This document shows, piece by piece, positions 6,762 through 15,070 of a DNA stretch of 15,920 nt; positions within the stretch are counted from its first letter, which is position 1; every line of letters begins with the position of its first letter. The notes under the pieces are model-generated. The model was given only the letters and a program-made list of their open reading frames with translations, was not told where the DNA came from and did not search any database. The stretch comes from Flavicella sp042091695. GTDB taxonomy: Bacteria; Bacteroidota; Bacteroidia; Flavobacteriales; Flavobacteriaceae. Made by a program: the position numbers and the translations under genes. The DNA lies in the NCBI GenBank assembly GCA_042091695.1, contig JBELHA010000051.1, positions 1-15,920 on the forward strand. Reading direction: 5' to 3'.

Positions 6762-7654
6762 TTTTGTTTCCTTTTTGCTTTTTTCTTTTTTATGATTTCA
6801 TTCAACAGAATCAACAATACGATACAACCGGAAGAGAGGTAGAATTCTATCGACATTTTTTCTTTTTGACCAAAGATGAAATAGGCTAGAATAATAGCAT
6901 ACACTATTTCCATATTTAAAGATAAGTTTACGGTAAAAGGTGTGAGTTGTTTCATGATTTCTACTGCTATTATAAAGGGTACCGCTGTACAAAGAATAGA
7001 CAACACCATCAAGTACCAAAAATCACTTTGGGAAGGGGTCAATAAATTTTCTGGAACTTCGAAAAACAGAAACAATGCTATGCTCACCCAAAAAAAAGCA
7101 GAGAGCAGCTGAATAAAGGTGATTGTAAAAGTATTGGACTTCTTGATAAGTACTCCGTTAAATGTTGAAAACATTGCAGCAGTCAAGGCTGCCATTGCAC
7201 CAAACAACACTCCTAGTATAGGGTTTTTTACATTGTCTAAATCGCTCATAGCGATGGAGGAGATACAGCAGCAAATTGCCAATCCAATGATGATTTCACT
7301 CCCATTTATTTTTCTTTTGTAAAACAAAGGTTCAATCAGTGCCGTAAATAACGTACCCGAAGAAAAAGCAATCAGCGTCACCGAAATATTGCTTATTTTA
7401 ATACCTCCATAAAAAAATAACCAATGAATTCCAACGATAAAACCTACTCCCAACAATTGCCAAAATAGTTTTTTTGTGAGTTTTAGTTTTTGCTTACTCA
7501 AGAGAAGATACAAGCCCAAACTTATGTTTACCAATAACAAACGAAGCCATACCAATGGTACAGAATCGTAGGTTATAAGAGCGCCGAGTATAGCAGTAAA
7601 CCCCCATAAAACCACAATGAATTGCAAGAGGATAAAGGCATTTTTTTTAGACAT
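6762..7654 (-). CDS. EamA/DMT family transporter, 3' end lost in the gap
   Basis: 297 codons are readable from ATG 7654. The protein consists of about ten hydrophobic helices in two similar halves of five, the layout of drug/metabolite transporters. The first helix carries FIVVLWGFTAILG, and the second half begins at about residue 146 (NPILGVLFGAMAALTAA). Members export amino acids, metabolites or drugs across the inner membrane; the substrate cannot be predicted. The visible end is a basic tail (KKKKAKRKQ), and typical members are about 290-310 aa, so the stop codon is probably only a few codons into the N run. The start lies 9 bases after the stop of the molybdoenzyme gene, indicating co-transcription. 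That is operon position rather than evidence of shared function. Confidence 0.88.
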
Positions 7655-7663
7655 AGGTGAGGC

Positions 7664-9955
7664 TTATATTTTATGGATACGTATTACAATTGTTTTTGAA
7701 GTCGGTGTATTGCTTATTTTTGCGGTACTGTCTATCGGTACCAATACGTTGGTTTCTGGGAAGTAGCTTGCAGTACATCGGGATGGAATATCATAAGGTA
7801 TCACTAAAAATTTAGAGGCAGTTCTTATCACACCTTTAAAGTGACTTGTGAGATCAACCACGTCTTTTTCTTTCAAGTCCATTGCTTCCATATCGTCAGG
7901 ATTCATAAATAAAACCCTTCGCTCGTTTAAGACTCCTCTGTACCTATCGTCTAATCCATATATTGTTGTGTTGTATTGGTCGTGTGTTCTGATGGTCATC
8001 ATCACAAATTCCTCTTTTTCTAATACGATATCAGAACAGGCATTGACTGTAAAGTTCGCTTTTCCGGTTGGGGTATTGGTATAATTGTTTTCTCTGGCTG
8101 GATTGGGTAAATAAAAACTTTCCCTTTTAATTCTTTCGTTGAAATTGTCAAAACCAGGAATTGTTGCTTGAATACGATCTCGAATCAAGTCGTAGTTTTT
8201 TTCAAATGCTGCCCAAGGCACTTTAGTATACTGTAAAGTTGCTTGTGCCATACCTGTCACAATTGCCGTTTCACTTTTTAGTTCTTCTGAGAGCGGTTTT
8301 AAATGGCCTGAAGATTTTGAGACAACTCCCATAGAGTTTTCAACCGTGACAAATTGAAAGCCACTTTCTTGAGTATCCTCTTCTGAGCGACCCAAACAAG
8401 GAAGTATCAATGCTTCCTTTCCATGAATCAAGTGCGAACGGTTTATTTTGGTAGATATCTGAACGGTGAGTTCACAGTTTCTAAGTGCTGTTGCTGTAAA
8501 TTCTGTATCTGGAGTCGCAGAGATGAAATTTCCTCCCATACCTATAAATACTTTGGCTTTTTTGGCGTGCATGGCTTCAATAGCTGCAACGACATCATAT
8601 CCGTGCGCTTTTGGAGCTGTGAAATCAAATTCCTTTTCGATGTTTTTTAAAAATGCTGCTGCAGGTTTTTCATAAATACCCATGGTTCTATCTCCTTGAA
8701 CATTGGAATGTCCCCGAACAGGACAAGTACCTGCTCCTTTTTTACCGATACTCCCTTTTAATAAGAGTAGATTGACTACTTCTCGAATGTTATCTACTCC
8801 GTTTTTATGTTGAGTCAAGCCCATGGCCCAGCAGACAATAATTTTCTTACGGTTTGCAATGATTTCAACAGCCGCTTCAATTTGCGCCTTGTCGACACCG
8901 GTAGCTTTGATCAAAGACCCTAAGTCTTGTTGTTCTAAATCTTCTAATAGTTTCTCGTACCCGAGTGTTTTTTCTTTGATAAATTCTAGGTCAAAAACAG
9001 TGCCTGGTGTAGCTTTTTCTTTTGCAAGTAATAACAGCATGATTGCTTTTAGTAAGGCGACATCTGCATTTATTTTTACTTGCAGGTATAGGTCGGTCAA
9101 TACCGAACTTCCCCCGAGTAAATGTGCTGGTTTTTGAGGGTTTTTAAAATTGACCAAACCAATTTCTTTGATGGGGTTGATACTGATAATCTTTCCTCCA
9201 TTTTCTTTTGTTTTTTCTAGTGCCGACAACATTCTCGGATGATTTGTACCAGGATTTTGTCCTATTACAATCACCAATTCAGCATGTTCAAAGTCATCAA
9301 GCGTCACAGAACCTTTTCCAATACCTACAGTCTCAGTCAAAGCTGCACCACTAGATTCATGACACATATTAGAACAATCAGGTAGGTTGTTGGTTCCGTA
9401 CTGTCTTACAAATAATTGGTATAGATAGGCTGCTTCGTTACTCGTTCTTCCTGAGGTGTAGAATACAGCCTCATCAGGAGAAGGCAAAGCATTTAAGTTT
9501 TTAGCTATAAGCTCAAACGCATTTTTCCAAGTGGTTTCTTCATAATGAGTCGCTCCTTCTTTTAAGAGCATGGGGTGGGTAATTCTTCCTTTTTTACCGA
9601 GTTCATAATCGGACAAAGCAGCTAATTCATCCACACTATACGAAGCAAAAAATAGGGGAGATACTCTGTTTTTAGTTGCTTCTTCTGCAATTGCTTTTGC
9701 CCCATTTTCACAATATTCAGCTAAGAATGCTCTTTTTTCATCTGGATCTGGCCAAGCGCACCCTGGACAATCAAAACCTTGTTTTTGGTTAATTTTAGAT
9801 AAAAGCCCAATCCCTTTGATCAGTCCTACTTCTTTTTGAATGTGTTGTAAGCTAGAAGTGATTGCTTTTTTACCAGCCGCTGAACTAGGTAGTTTTGTCA
9901 ATTCTATGCCTGTGAAAGTATCGGGTGCTTGTGCGTTAGTTTTTTTAGTTGCCAT
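7664..9955 (-). CDS. FdhF/YdeP-family molybdopterin oxidoreductase (formate-dehydrogenase-like alpha subunit)
   Basis: This is a 763-aa cytoplasmic protein with no signal peptide. Near the N-terminus is FDCPGCAWPDP (Cys63, Cys66), the signature of the FdhF/YdeP branch of the DMSO-reductase superfamily, where Cys residues help bind an Fe-S cluster. The NMCHESSG segment has Cys198 at the place where formate dehydrogenase H carries its Mo-ligating selenocysteine. Domains in order are the Fe-S/N-terminal region (1-110), molybdopterin domains (about 110-600, with VIVIGQNPGTNHPRM and VRGHSNVQGDRTMG) and a C-terminal dinucleotide-binding barrel (about 650-763, RTHDQYNTTIYGLDDRYRG). Length fits YdeP-like proteins (about 750-770). 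The gene overlaps fdhD by 11 bases, supporting dependence on FdhD for cofactor sulfuration. Formate oxidation is possible but unproven; E. coli YdeP is linked to acid resistance. No electron-transfer subunit gene is adjacent. Confidence 0.9.
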   Translation of the reverse strand: MATKKTNAQAPDTFTGIELTKLPSSAAGKKAITSSLQHIQKEVGLIKGIGLLSKINQKQGFDCPGCAWPDPDEKRAFLAEYCENGAKAIAEEATKNRVSPLFFASYSVDELAALSDYELGKKGRITHPMLLKEGATHYEETTWKNAFELIAKNLNALPSPDEAVFYTSGRTSNEAAYLYQLFVRQYGTNNLPDCSNMCHESSGAALTETVGIGKGSVTLDDFEHAELVIVIGQNPGTNHPRMLSALEKTKENGGKIISINPIKEIGLVNFKNPQKPAHLLGGSSVLTDLYLQVKINADVALLKAIMLLLLAKEKATPGTVFDLEFIKEKTLGYEKLLEDLEQQDLGSLIKATGVDKAQIEAAVEIIANRKKIIVCWAMGLTQHKNGVDNIREVVNLLLLKGSIGKKGAGTCPVRGHSNVQGDRTMGIYEKPAAAFLKNIEKEFDFTAPKAHGYDVVAAIEAMHAKKAKVFIGMGGNFISATPDTEFTATALRNCELTVQISTKINRSHLIHGKEALILPCLGRSEEDTQESGFQFVTVENSMGVVSKSSGHLKPLSEELKSETAIVTGMAQATLQYTKVPWAAFEKNYDLIRDRIQATIPGFDNFNERIKRESFYLPNPARENNYTNTPTGKANFTVNACSDIVLEKEEFVMMTIRTHDQYNTTIYGLDDRYRGVLNERRVLFMNPDDMEAMDLKEKDVVDLTSHFKGVIRTASKFLVIPYDIPSRCTASYFPETNVLVPIDSTAKISNTPTSKTIVIRIHKI

Positions 9956-10772
9956 TACTTTGTTTTAAAAGGGTTACAACAGATGGGTTTGCATAGATGG
10001 TTGCTTTTTTATCTCTCGAAAAACCGATGAGACAGATGCCAAATTCTTTGGCGTAGTCTACTGCCAAAGAGGAACAAGCAGATACGGCAACGAGTACTTG
10101 TATTTTGGCCAAAAAAGCCTTGCTGATGATTTCGTAAGACACTCGTCCACTTACAAGTAAGATTTTTCCATTTTTGAGTTGTTGTTTTTCGATTAAATCA
10201 CCGATACATTTATCCACTGCATTGTGCCTGCCAATATCTTCAAAGCAATTGAGTAATTCATGTGAAGTATCAAAAATAGCAGCAGCGTGTGAACCACCTG
10301 TCAGTTCAAAGGTGTGCTGAGAGGCGCGCATAATTTTAAAAAGCTCTGCTACTTTAGTAAGCTCAAAAAAAAATGTTTTTCTCTCGTCTTTTTGTGAGTT
10401 GTTTTTTGATTTTTTAGGAGGATTTAATTCTTTTTTACCACAAATACCACATGCCGATACAGAGAGTAAACTACGTTTGTTCAGATATCCTTTTCCTAAT
10501 TTGTCAGCGGGAATTGCGAGTTGTATTTTTGAAAATCCATTGTCTTCTGTTTCACAAGAGACTACCTGCAATGCTTCTTTTCCTTTGTAGACATCTTCTG
10601 CAAACAGTAAACCTCTTAACAGTTCAATATCGTTTCCAGGAGTTCTCATCACCATCGCAAAAGGTTCTGAATTGACAATGATTTCAATAGGAGCTTCTAC
10701 GACAAGACTGTCTTCAATTTCTGAAGAAGAGCCATTGTTTATTTTTAAGCTGTTATAAACAGATACTTGCAT
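9945..10772 (-). CDS. fdhD: FdhD sulfurtransferase for formate dehydrogenase-type molybdoenzymes
   Basis: This 275-aa cytoplasmic protein matches the usual FdhD length. FdhD takes sulfur from a cysteine desulfurase and passes it to the molybdenum cofactor before insertion into FDH-type enzymes. Visible signatures are SACGICGK with the sulfur-carrying pair Cys108 and Cys111, ELTGGSHAAAIF (157-167) and EDIGRHNAVDK (178-188), followed by LLVSGRVSYEI. A short, very basic insertion (about 117-132, PPKKSKNNSQKDERK) follows the CxxC loop. The ATG at 10772 gives the expected N-terminus; an upstream ATG at 10777 is out of frame. The 3' end overlaps the start of its probable client enzyme, implying translational coupling. 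The gene lies 40 bases after the thioesterase gene. Confidence 0.95.
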   Translation of the reverse strand: MQVSVYNSLKINNGSSSEIEDSLVVEAPIEIIVNSEPFAMVMRTPGNDIELLRGLLFAEDVYKGKEALQVVSCETEDNGFSKIQLAIPADKLGKGYLNKRSLLSVSACGICGKKELNPPKKSKNNSQKDERKTFFFELTKVAELFKIMRASQHTFELTGGSHAAAIFDTSHELLNCFEDIGRHNAVDKCIGDLIEKQQLKNGKILLVSGRVSYEIISKAFLAKIQVLVAVSACSSLAVDYAKEFGICLIGFSRDKKATIYANPSVVTLLKQSNGN

Positions 10773-10812
10773 AACATGTAGATATTTGATAGCAACAAAT
10801 TTGAGTTGTTTA

Positions 10813-11370
10813 CTAATCGTTCAGTTCAATGATTACATTGTGTTTCTTTATTTCATCTTTATAGGTCTCATAAGAGAATTCATTTTTATGAAAATCTTGT
10901 TTACGCTTCTTTTTCATTTCCAAACGATTCAATGAACGAATAAAGCGTCGTACCCCTTCTTTGGTTTGGATTTTTAACTTTGGCACTTCTGCATTGCTAC
11001 CATCATCATTTTTTGCAACCATCAGAAAATAGGAGGAATTGCAATGTTTTTGCACTCCAGTTTGAATGTTTTCTGAGGTAACACGAATACCGACAGTCAT
11101 TGAGGTCCTTCCAACATAATTGACCCTTGCTTTGAGGGTAACCAATTCTCCAACTTCAATTGGATTCAAAAAATCAACTGTGTTTATAGATGCAGTAACA
11201 CAATATTTTCCAGAATATTTGGACGCACAAGCAAATGCGATTTGATCCATCAAATTTAGAATATAGCCTCCGTGAATTTTACCGCTAAAATTCGAATGTG
11301 ATGGGAGCATTAGTTCTGCTAAGGTTACAGAAGACTCTTGAGATGTTTTCGTTGGTTTGTTCATATCCAT
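10813..11370 (-). CDS. Hotdog-fold acyl-CoA thioesterase
   Basis: Using ATG 11370 the protein is 185 aa; ATG 11364 is equally possible. The open frame extends to a TTG at 11388, but that codon overlaps a perfect -7 promoter box, so it is unlikely to be the start. The hotdog domain covers about residues 12-125. It has the signature SNFSGKIHGGYILNLMDQ (conserved Asn, HGG and Asp), as in YciA/BFIT-type acyl-CoA hydrolases, then CVTASINTVDFLNPIEVGE and ARVNYVGRTSMTVGIRV strands. These enzymes hydrolyse acyl-CoA to free fatty acid and CoA in the cytoplasm. A Lys/Arg-rich extension of some 50 residues (EGVRRFIRSLNRLEMKKKRK and onward) follows the domain and has no recognised function here. Chain-length preference cannot be read. 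Confidence 0.88.
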   Translation of the reverse strand: MDMNKPTKTSQESSVTLAELMLPSHSNFSGKIHGGYILNLMDQIAFACASKYSGKYCVTASINTVDFLNPIEVGELVTLKARVNYVGRTSMTVGIRVTSENIQTGVQKHCNSSYFLMVAKNDDGSNAEVPKLKIQTKEGVRRFIRSLNRLEMKKKRKQDFHKNEFSYETYKDEIKKHNVIIELND

Positions 11371-11385
11371 ATTTGTAGTATTGTT

Positions 11386-11393
11386 CAAATTTA
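11386..11393 (-). promoter_or_regulatory. Bacteroidota -7 promoter element before the thioesterase gene
   Basis: The minus-strand read is TAAATTTG, a perfect TAnnTTTG, 15 bases before ATG 11370. It lies in a 91-base gap after the methyltransferase gene. That gap is the longest spacing within the right-hand minus-strand block and a natural place for an internal promoter feeding thioesterase, fdhD and the molybdoenzyme. No clear -33 element was found. Confidence 0.42.
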
Positions 11394-11479
11394 CTACTAT
11401 TTTCTAGGATTTATTAGTTGATACCTTGTCTTTTCTACTAGGAATGCTACTTTTTTATTGTATTTATGTGTTAACCTCA

Positions 11480-12658
11480 CTAGGCTTTGCGGCAAATAAG
11501 TACGACTCGTTTGTTGAGATGGTTTGTTGTGAAAAATAAATAGTGGTCACCTCCGTCCTTAATTTTGGTCTTTTTGCGAATTTGTGCCACAGTTTCAGGA
11601 AAATTACGAACACTGATGTTTGCTTTTTTTGCGGGTAACAATTGCCATATTTTCTTTTTGTCGTAAGAAATGGTGTGTTCTACAATAAATTTTCTACCTG
11701 GAAAGTCTTTTCGCAATACTTCTGAAGTGTAGAGGTGTGAATGTTGGTGGAGTTTAGCAATTCCTAAGGATGTTGCAAGTTGTTGGAATCCACCAGATTT
11801 TAGAATCGCTGTATTGGGTTCGTAGCCATATTTTTGTACATCGCTGTAAGAGGCATTTGCAACCGAACCCCATTCAAAATTAAATACCTGTTGTTCAGTT
11901 TTGGTATGATTGCAGGTGATAACAGAGATACTACCTTCGTAATTTTTTTCTAATACAAATAGCAGTTCTTTTACTTCGTTGGCAACAGCTATTACATGGA
12001 TTTCTTTGGTGAATTTTAATTCATTGATTGTACTGCTGATATCAAGGATAGGAGAGTTTTTAAGTAGTATATTATCGGTGTAACGGAATAAAAAATCTAA
12101 ATTTTGAGGTACATTTGGAAGGCAGTCTTCCAACAAAAAAACCTTTCCTTTGTGTTCATTTCTTCGAGAGGGGTCTATGTAGATCCAATCGAACTTTCTA
12201 TCTAATTTTTTTAGTGTTTCAAGACTGTCTCCCGGGTAAGATTGTAGGTTGTCTATGCCTAAGGTTTTGGCATTGTGAACTGCTATCTGAGAGAGGTTTT
12301 TGTCTAGTTCACAGTGAATGACTTCGTTTATTTTTCTTGCAAAATAAGAACAGTCGACTCCAAAACCTCCTGTCAAATCAATAATACTATTTCCCTTGAG
12401 TAGTTTTGACTTATAGTCTGCTGTTTGCGCAGAAGAACATTGTTCTAGGTTTATTTTCGGTGGAAAGTATATAGCATTGTTATTTGCCCACAGTGGTAGT
12501 TTTTTTTGCGTAGTTTTTTTTCCAGCGATCTGTTGTGCAAGCTCTTGAATAGAAATACCTTCAAATGGACTTCCTTTTAGGATGACTTTGTCTAGGTTTT
12601 TATTCAGGTTTTCTGAGATAAATTTTTGTGATGTAGCATTTAGTAGTTTTGAATTCAC
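11480..12658 (-). CDS. THUMP-like class I SAM-dependent methyltransferase
   Basis: This 392-aa cytoplasmic protein has a GTG start (no in-frame ATG is seen in the first part). The Rossmann methyltransferase core covers about 85-250. Motif I is IIDLTGGFGVD (92-102), the acidic residue after strand 2 is Glu117, and the catalytic-type motif is DWIYIDPSRR (157-166). This DPSRR replaces the DPPY of N-methyltransferases and is typical of a Bacteroidota family annotated as THUMP-like. The C-terminal part (about 300-392; ALL-beta RKFIVEHTISYD, ANISVRNFPETVAQIRKK, GDHYLFFTT) corresponds to the THUMP-like domain. The target is presumably RNA, but neither base nor position is known to me. It follows the AI-2E gene by 21 bases and is probably in the same transcript. 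Confidence 0.82.
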   Translation of the reverse strand: MNSKLLNATSQKFISENLNKNLDKVILKGSPFEGISIQELAQQIAGKKTTQKKLPLWANNNAIYFPPKINLEQCSSAQTADYKSKLLKGNSIIDLTGGFGVDCSYFARKINEVIHCELDKNLSQIAVHNAKTLGIDNLQSYPGDSLETLKKLDRKFDWIYIDPSRRNEHKGKVFLLEDCLPNVPQNLDFLFRYTDNILLKNSPILDISSTINELKFTKEIHVIAVANEVKELLFVLEKNYEGSISVITCNHTKTEQQVFNFEWGSVANASYSDVQKYGYEPNTAILKSGGFQQLATSLGIAKLHQHSHLYTSEVLRKDFPGRKFIVEHTISYDKKKIWQLLPAKKANISVRNFPETVAQIRKKTKIKDGGDHYLFFTTNHLNKRVVLICRKA

Positions 12659-12679
12659 TCGGATGTTTTAGAGTATTGT

Positions 12680-13762
12680 TTATAAATCTTTTGTCAACGA
12701 CTTTACAATATAGTTTTTAGAGAAAAATTGTTTGAGGATTACTTTTATAGCAGTATAGGCTGGAACAGCAAAAATCATTCCAACAACTCCAGTCAACAGT
12801 CCACCAATGATAATGACCAAAAAGATTTCTAATGGGTGTGATTTGACACTTTTTGAAAATATAATGGGCTGGCTTGCAAAATTATCTACCAGTTGCGCAA
12901 AGAGGTATCCAATCATTACATACATTGTGGTTGGGAGTATTTCTTGTTGAAAGTTCAACCCTAAATTTTCTGTCATGGTCAATACCAACATCAATAATCC
13001 TCCAAATAGAGGACCAATAAAAGGAATTAAGTTCAGTAAAGCGCATATAAAAGCAATCACCACCGAGTTTTCAATACCAAAAATCAAGAGTACTACCGAA
13101 TAAATAACAAAGAGTATCGTGATCTGAACGATCAAACCAATAAAATATCGTGAGAGTAGTTCTTTTATAGCCAAAACAGATTTCTCAATCTGATTTTCTC
13201 TTGACTTTGGAATCAAGGCAAAAAATGCTTTATTTAATATATGTGCATCTTTGATAAGAAAAAATGAAATAAATAACACCGAAAAGAGTCCCATGGTAAA
13301 AGAGCCAATACCACCTAGAATCGCACTAAATATATTTGGGATATTTTTTAGATTCGATAACAGGTCTAAACTCTTTAATTCCTCTAAAATATTGATGTCT
13401 TGGCTCAAAAAATAATTGTTGAGTTGTACAAATATTGTTTCGATGTTGTTTTTAAACTTTTCTGTATTGAGCAAGGCTAGATTTTCGCTTTGTTTTAAAA
13501 TAAGGGGAACAAACATGCTGACAAGCCCTGTGACAATTAACACAAAAAAGAACATGGAAAAGACAACTGCCAACGCATTGGGAAATTTTGCTTTGTTTTT
13601 TAAAAAAAGAACAATTGGCCTGGCAATCAAACTCAATACTGCTGCGATAAAGAAATAAATCAATACAGATTTGATGGTGTATAAAAACCAAAGGGCCAGC
13701 AAGCTAGTACCGATGATGAGCAAAGCTCTGATAATACCGTTAGCTATTATTTTTGAATTCAT
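12680..13762 (-). CDS. AI-2E family (PerM/TqsA-type) inner-membrane transporter
   Basis: This is a 360-aa polytopic membrane protein. Two hydrophobic pairs come first (about 10-52 and 62-90), followed by a mostly polar amphipathic stretch (about 95-145) and then a GGIGSFTMGLFSVLFISFFLIKD helix region. The C-terminal half carries the family's marks: ALLNLIPFIGPLFGG near 240-255, SQPIIFSKSVKSHPLEIFL near 294-312, and GGLLTGVVGMIFAVPAYTAIKVI. Despite the family name, most members have other or unknown substrates. Autoinducer export should not be assumed, as no luxS is visible. Length is normal. The gene begins 7 bases after the metallophosphoesterase stop, so they are co-transcribed. Confidence 0.9.
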   Translation of the reverse strand: MNSKIIANGIIRALLIIGTSLLALWFLYTIKSVLIYFFIAAVLSLIARPIVLFLKNKAKFPNALAVVFSMFFFVLIVTGLVSMFVPLILKQSENLALLNTEKFKNNIETIFVQLNNYFLSQDINILEELKSLDLLSNLKNIPNIFSAILGGIGSFTMGLFSVLFISFFLIKDAHILNKAFFALIPKSRENQIEKSVLAIKELLSRYFIGLIVQITILFVIYSVVLLIFGIENSVVIAFICALLNLIPFIGPLFGGLLMLVLTMTENLGLNFQQEILPTTMYVMIGYLFAQLVDNFASQPIIFSKSVKSHPLEIFLVIIIGGLLTGVVGMIFAVPAYTAIKVILKQFFSKNYIVKSLTKDL

Positions 13763-13769
13763 AAAATAA

Positions 13770-15002
13770 TTATCTTTTAAGAGTTACTACAGCCCCGTTT
13801 TTAGGGGTCCATATTTGTAGGTTTTGAGGGATTTCAAAACGTGCATCATTCGATACTTCATTTATTTCCTGAACGTTTTCAAGTTGGATTGTTCTACATT
13901 CTATTTTTTTTGAATCCACAAAAATCCATTTTACTTGGTTGAATTTTCCGGAATCTCTCGTCCATGTTTTGGCATCGTCTGCATTTCGTAATGGAGCTCC
14001 CCAGCAACCTTCACCTACATATACGGTTCCTTTTTTGTCATCTCTTACAAACCCTTCCTCGGCAGATGAAGAATTTTTAGGTTTTAAGGGCCATGTTGTT
14101 TTTACGGTATGTGCATCGCATTCAACAACAAGGCGTACTTTTTTTTTGTGAAATAATTTTGCCCATTGAGCGTAGTGTATGTATCCTTCTTTTTTACGAG
14201 CAACATGCGGACGCATAGGTTTGTGGTATTGGGCGGTTTTCCAAAGTGTTTTGGAGTGTTTTTTTAAGTCTTTTTTTAACCAATCTGTCTGGTCTCCCTC
14301 GATCGAAATCTCGGTATTTAAGGTATACGTACGAATCAAGTTTTTACCAAAGGTAATTGCATAATAGATTTTATCAGAAGGGGTGTCGAAAAGGTTGTAA
14401 ATTGAAGTGTTAGATTGTTCGTGATTGCCACGTGCGGTAATGATAGGTGTTATTTTTCCGTCTTTTGCAATGGTCAATTGCCAATCGTCAAACCATAACT
14501 TCCATTGTGTGTCTGTATCTCTTGCCGTCATATCACCTCCAAACAAAACGGCATCTGGTTTTAATTTTGAAACCAATAGGTTCGCTTGCTGTCTAGGTTT
14601 TCTATTGTTTCTAGAGTCGCCACCTGCTACAAACGATATCTTTCGATTGTCATCTGCAGCTGTACGAAACCAAAAACGTTGGCTACTTCCTTCACTATCT
14701 ACAATGATGAAATAGTAGTTTGTACTAGCCTGTAAATTTTCAAGTCTAGCAAAATGATTGTTCATGCCTTTGTAGGGGACAATTCTATCTGGTTTTTTTT
14801 GAAATTCATATGCTTTAGTGGTGTTTGCCTCTGCGTTAGTTGTGTAATATACTTGAGGGTTTTCACCTGAGATTTGATTCCAGCAAACAACGATCGATGT
14901 GGCGGGATTGTTTCTTAAAGTCAAGCGGTATTTGTCACTTTTCGCAGTAGCACTTATAGAGCTTACTAAGAAAATAAAAACAAGGGTTTTAAGGTTTTTC
15001 AT
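13770..15002 (-). CDS. Exported metallophosphoesterase with PAP-like N-terminal domain
   Basis: This 410-aa protein has a signal peptide (about 1-20, ending SATA). Residues 22-115 form an FN3-like domain as in purple acid phosphatases (LRNNPATSIVVCWN, NYYFIIVDSEG, FWFRTA). The calcineurin-type metal core follows: GGDSR (Asp129), FGGDM (Asp157), ARGNHE (Asn193, His194) and QYHKPM (His260). The last motif is ECDAH (His298). Two ligands differ from classical PAPs. The Tyr three residues after the second Asp is Ala160, so the Fe-Tyr charge-transfer ligand is absent. The first His of GHxH is Asp296. It is therefore best described as a periplasmic or outer-membrane-side metallophosphoesterase of unknown substrate, possibly of low or altered activity. 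It is followed after 7 bases by the AI-2E gene and preceded by the AcpH-like gene at 68 bases. Confidence 0.85.
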   Translation of the reverse strand: MKNLKTLVFIFLVSSISATAKSDKYRLTLRNNPATSIVVCWNQISGENPQVYYTTNAEANTTKAYEFQKKPDRIVPYKGMNNHFARLENLQASTNYYFIIVDSEGSSQRFWFRTAADDNRKISFVAGGDSRNNRKPRQQANLLVSKLKPDAVLFGGDMTARDTDTQWKLWFDDWQLTIAKDGKITPIITARGNHEQSNTSIYNLFDTPSDKIYYAITFGKNLIRTYTLNTEISIEGDQTDWLKKDLKKHSKTLWKTAQYHKPMRPHVARKKEGYIHYAQWAKLFHKKKVRLVVECDAHTVKTTWPLKPKNSSSAEEGFVRDDKKGTVYVGEGCWGAPLRNADDAKTWTRDSGKFNQVKWIFVDSKKIECRTIQLENVQEINEVSNDARFEIPQNLQIWTPKNGAVVTLKR

Positions 15003-15070
15003 GCCGTTTTATTTTAAACAATAATAATTAAAATATTTCAAATAGTAGAAATCTAAGTTATATTTCAAAA

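Noticed and set aside
6762..6842. Plus-strand reading frame continuing the sulfatase after the N run
   Set aside because: It is the antisense of the EamA C-terminus, T-rich, with no sulfatase motif; continuity is only formal because N bases were translated as unknown.
12680..13762. Quorum-sensing (autoinducer-2) export role for the AI-2E family protein
   Set aside because: The family name is historical; no luxS or other signalling gene is nearby, so the role is not supported.
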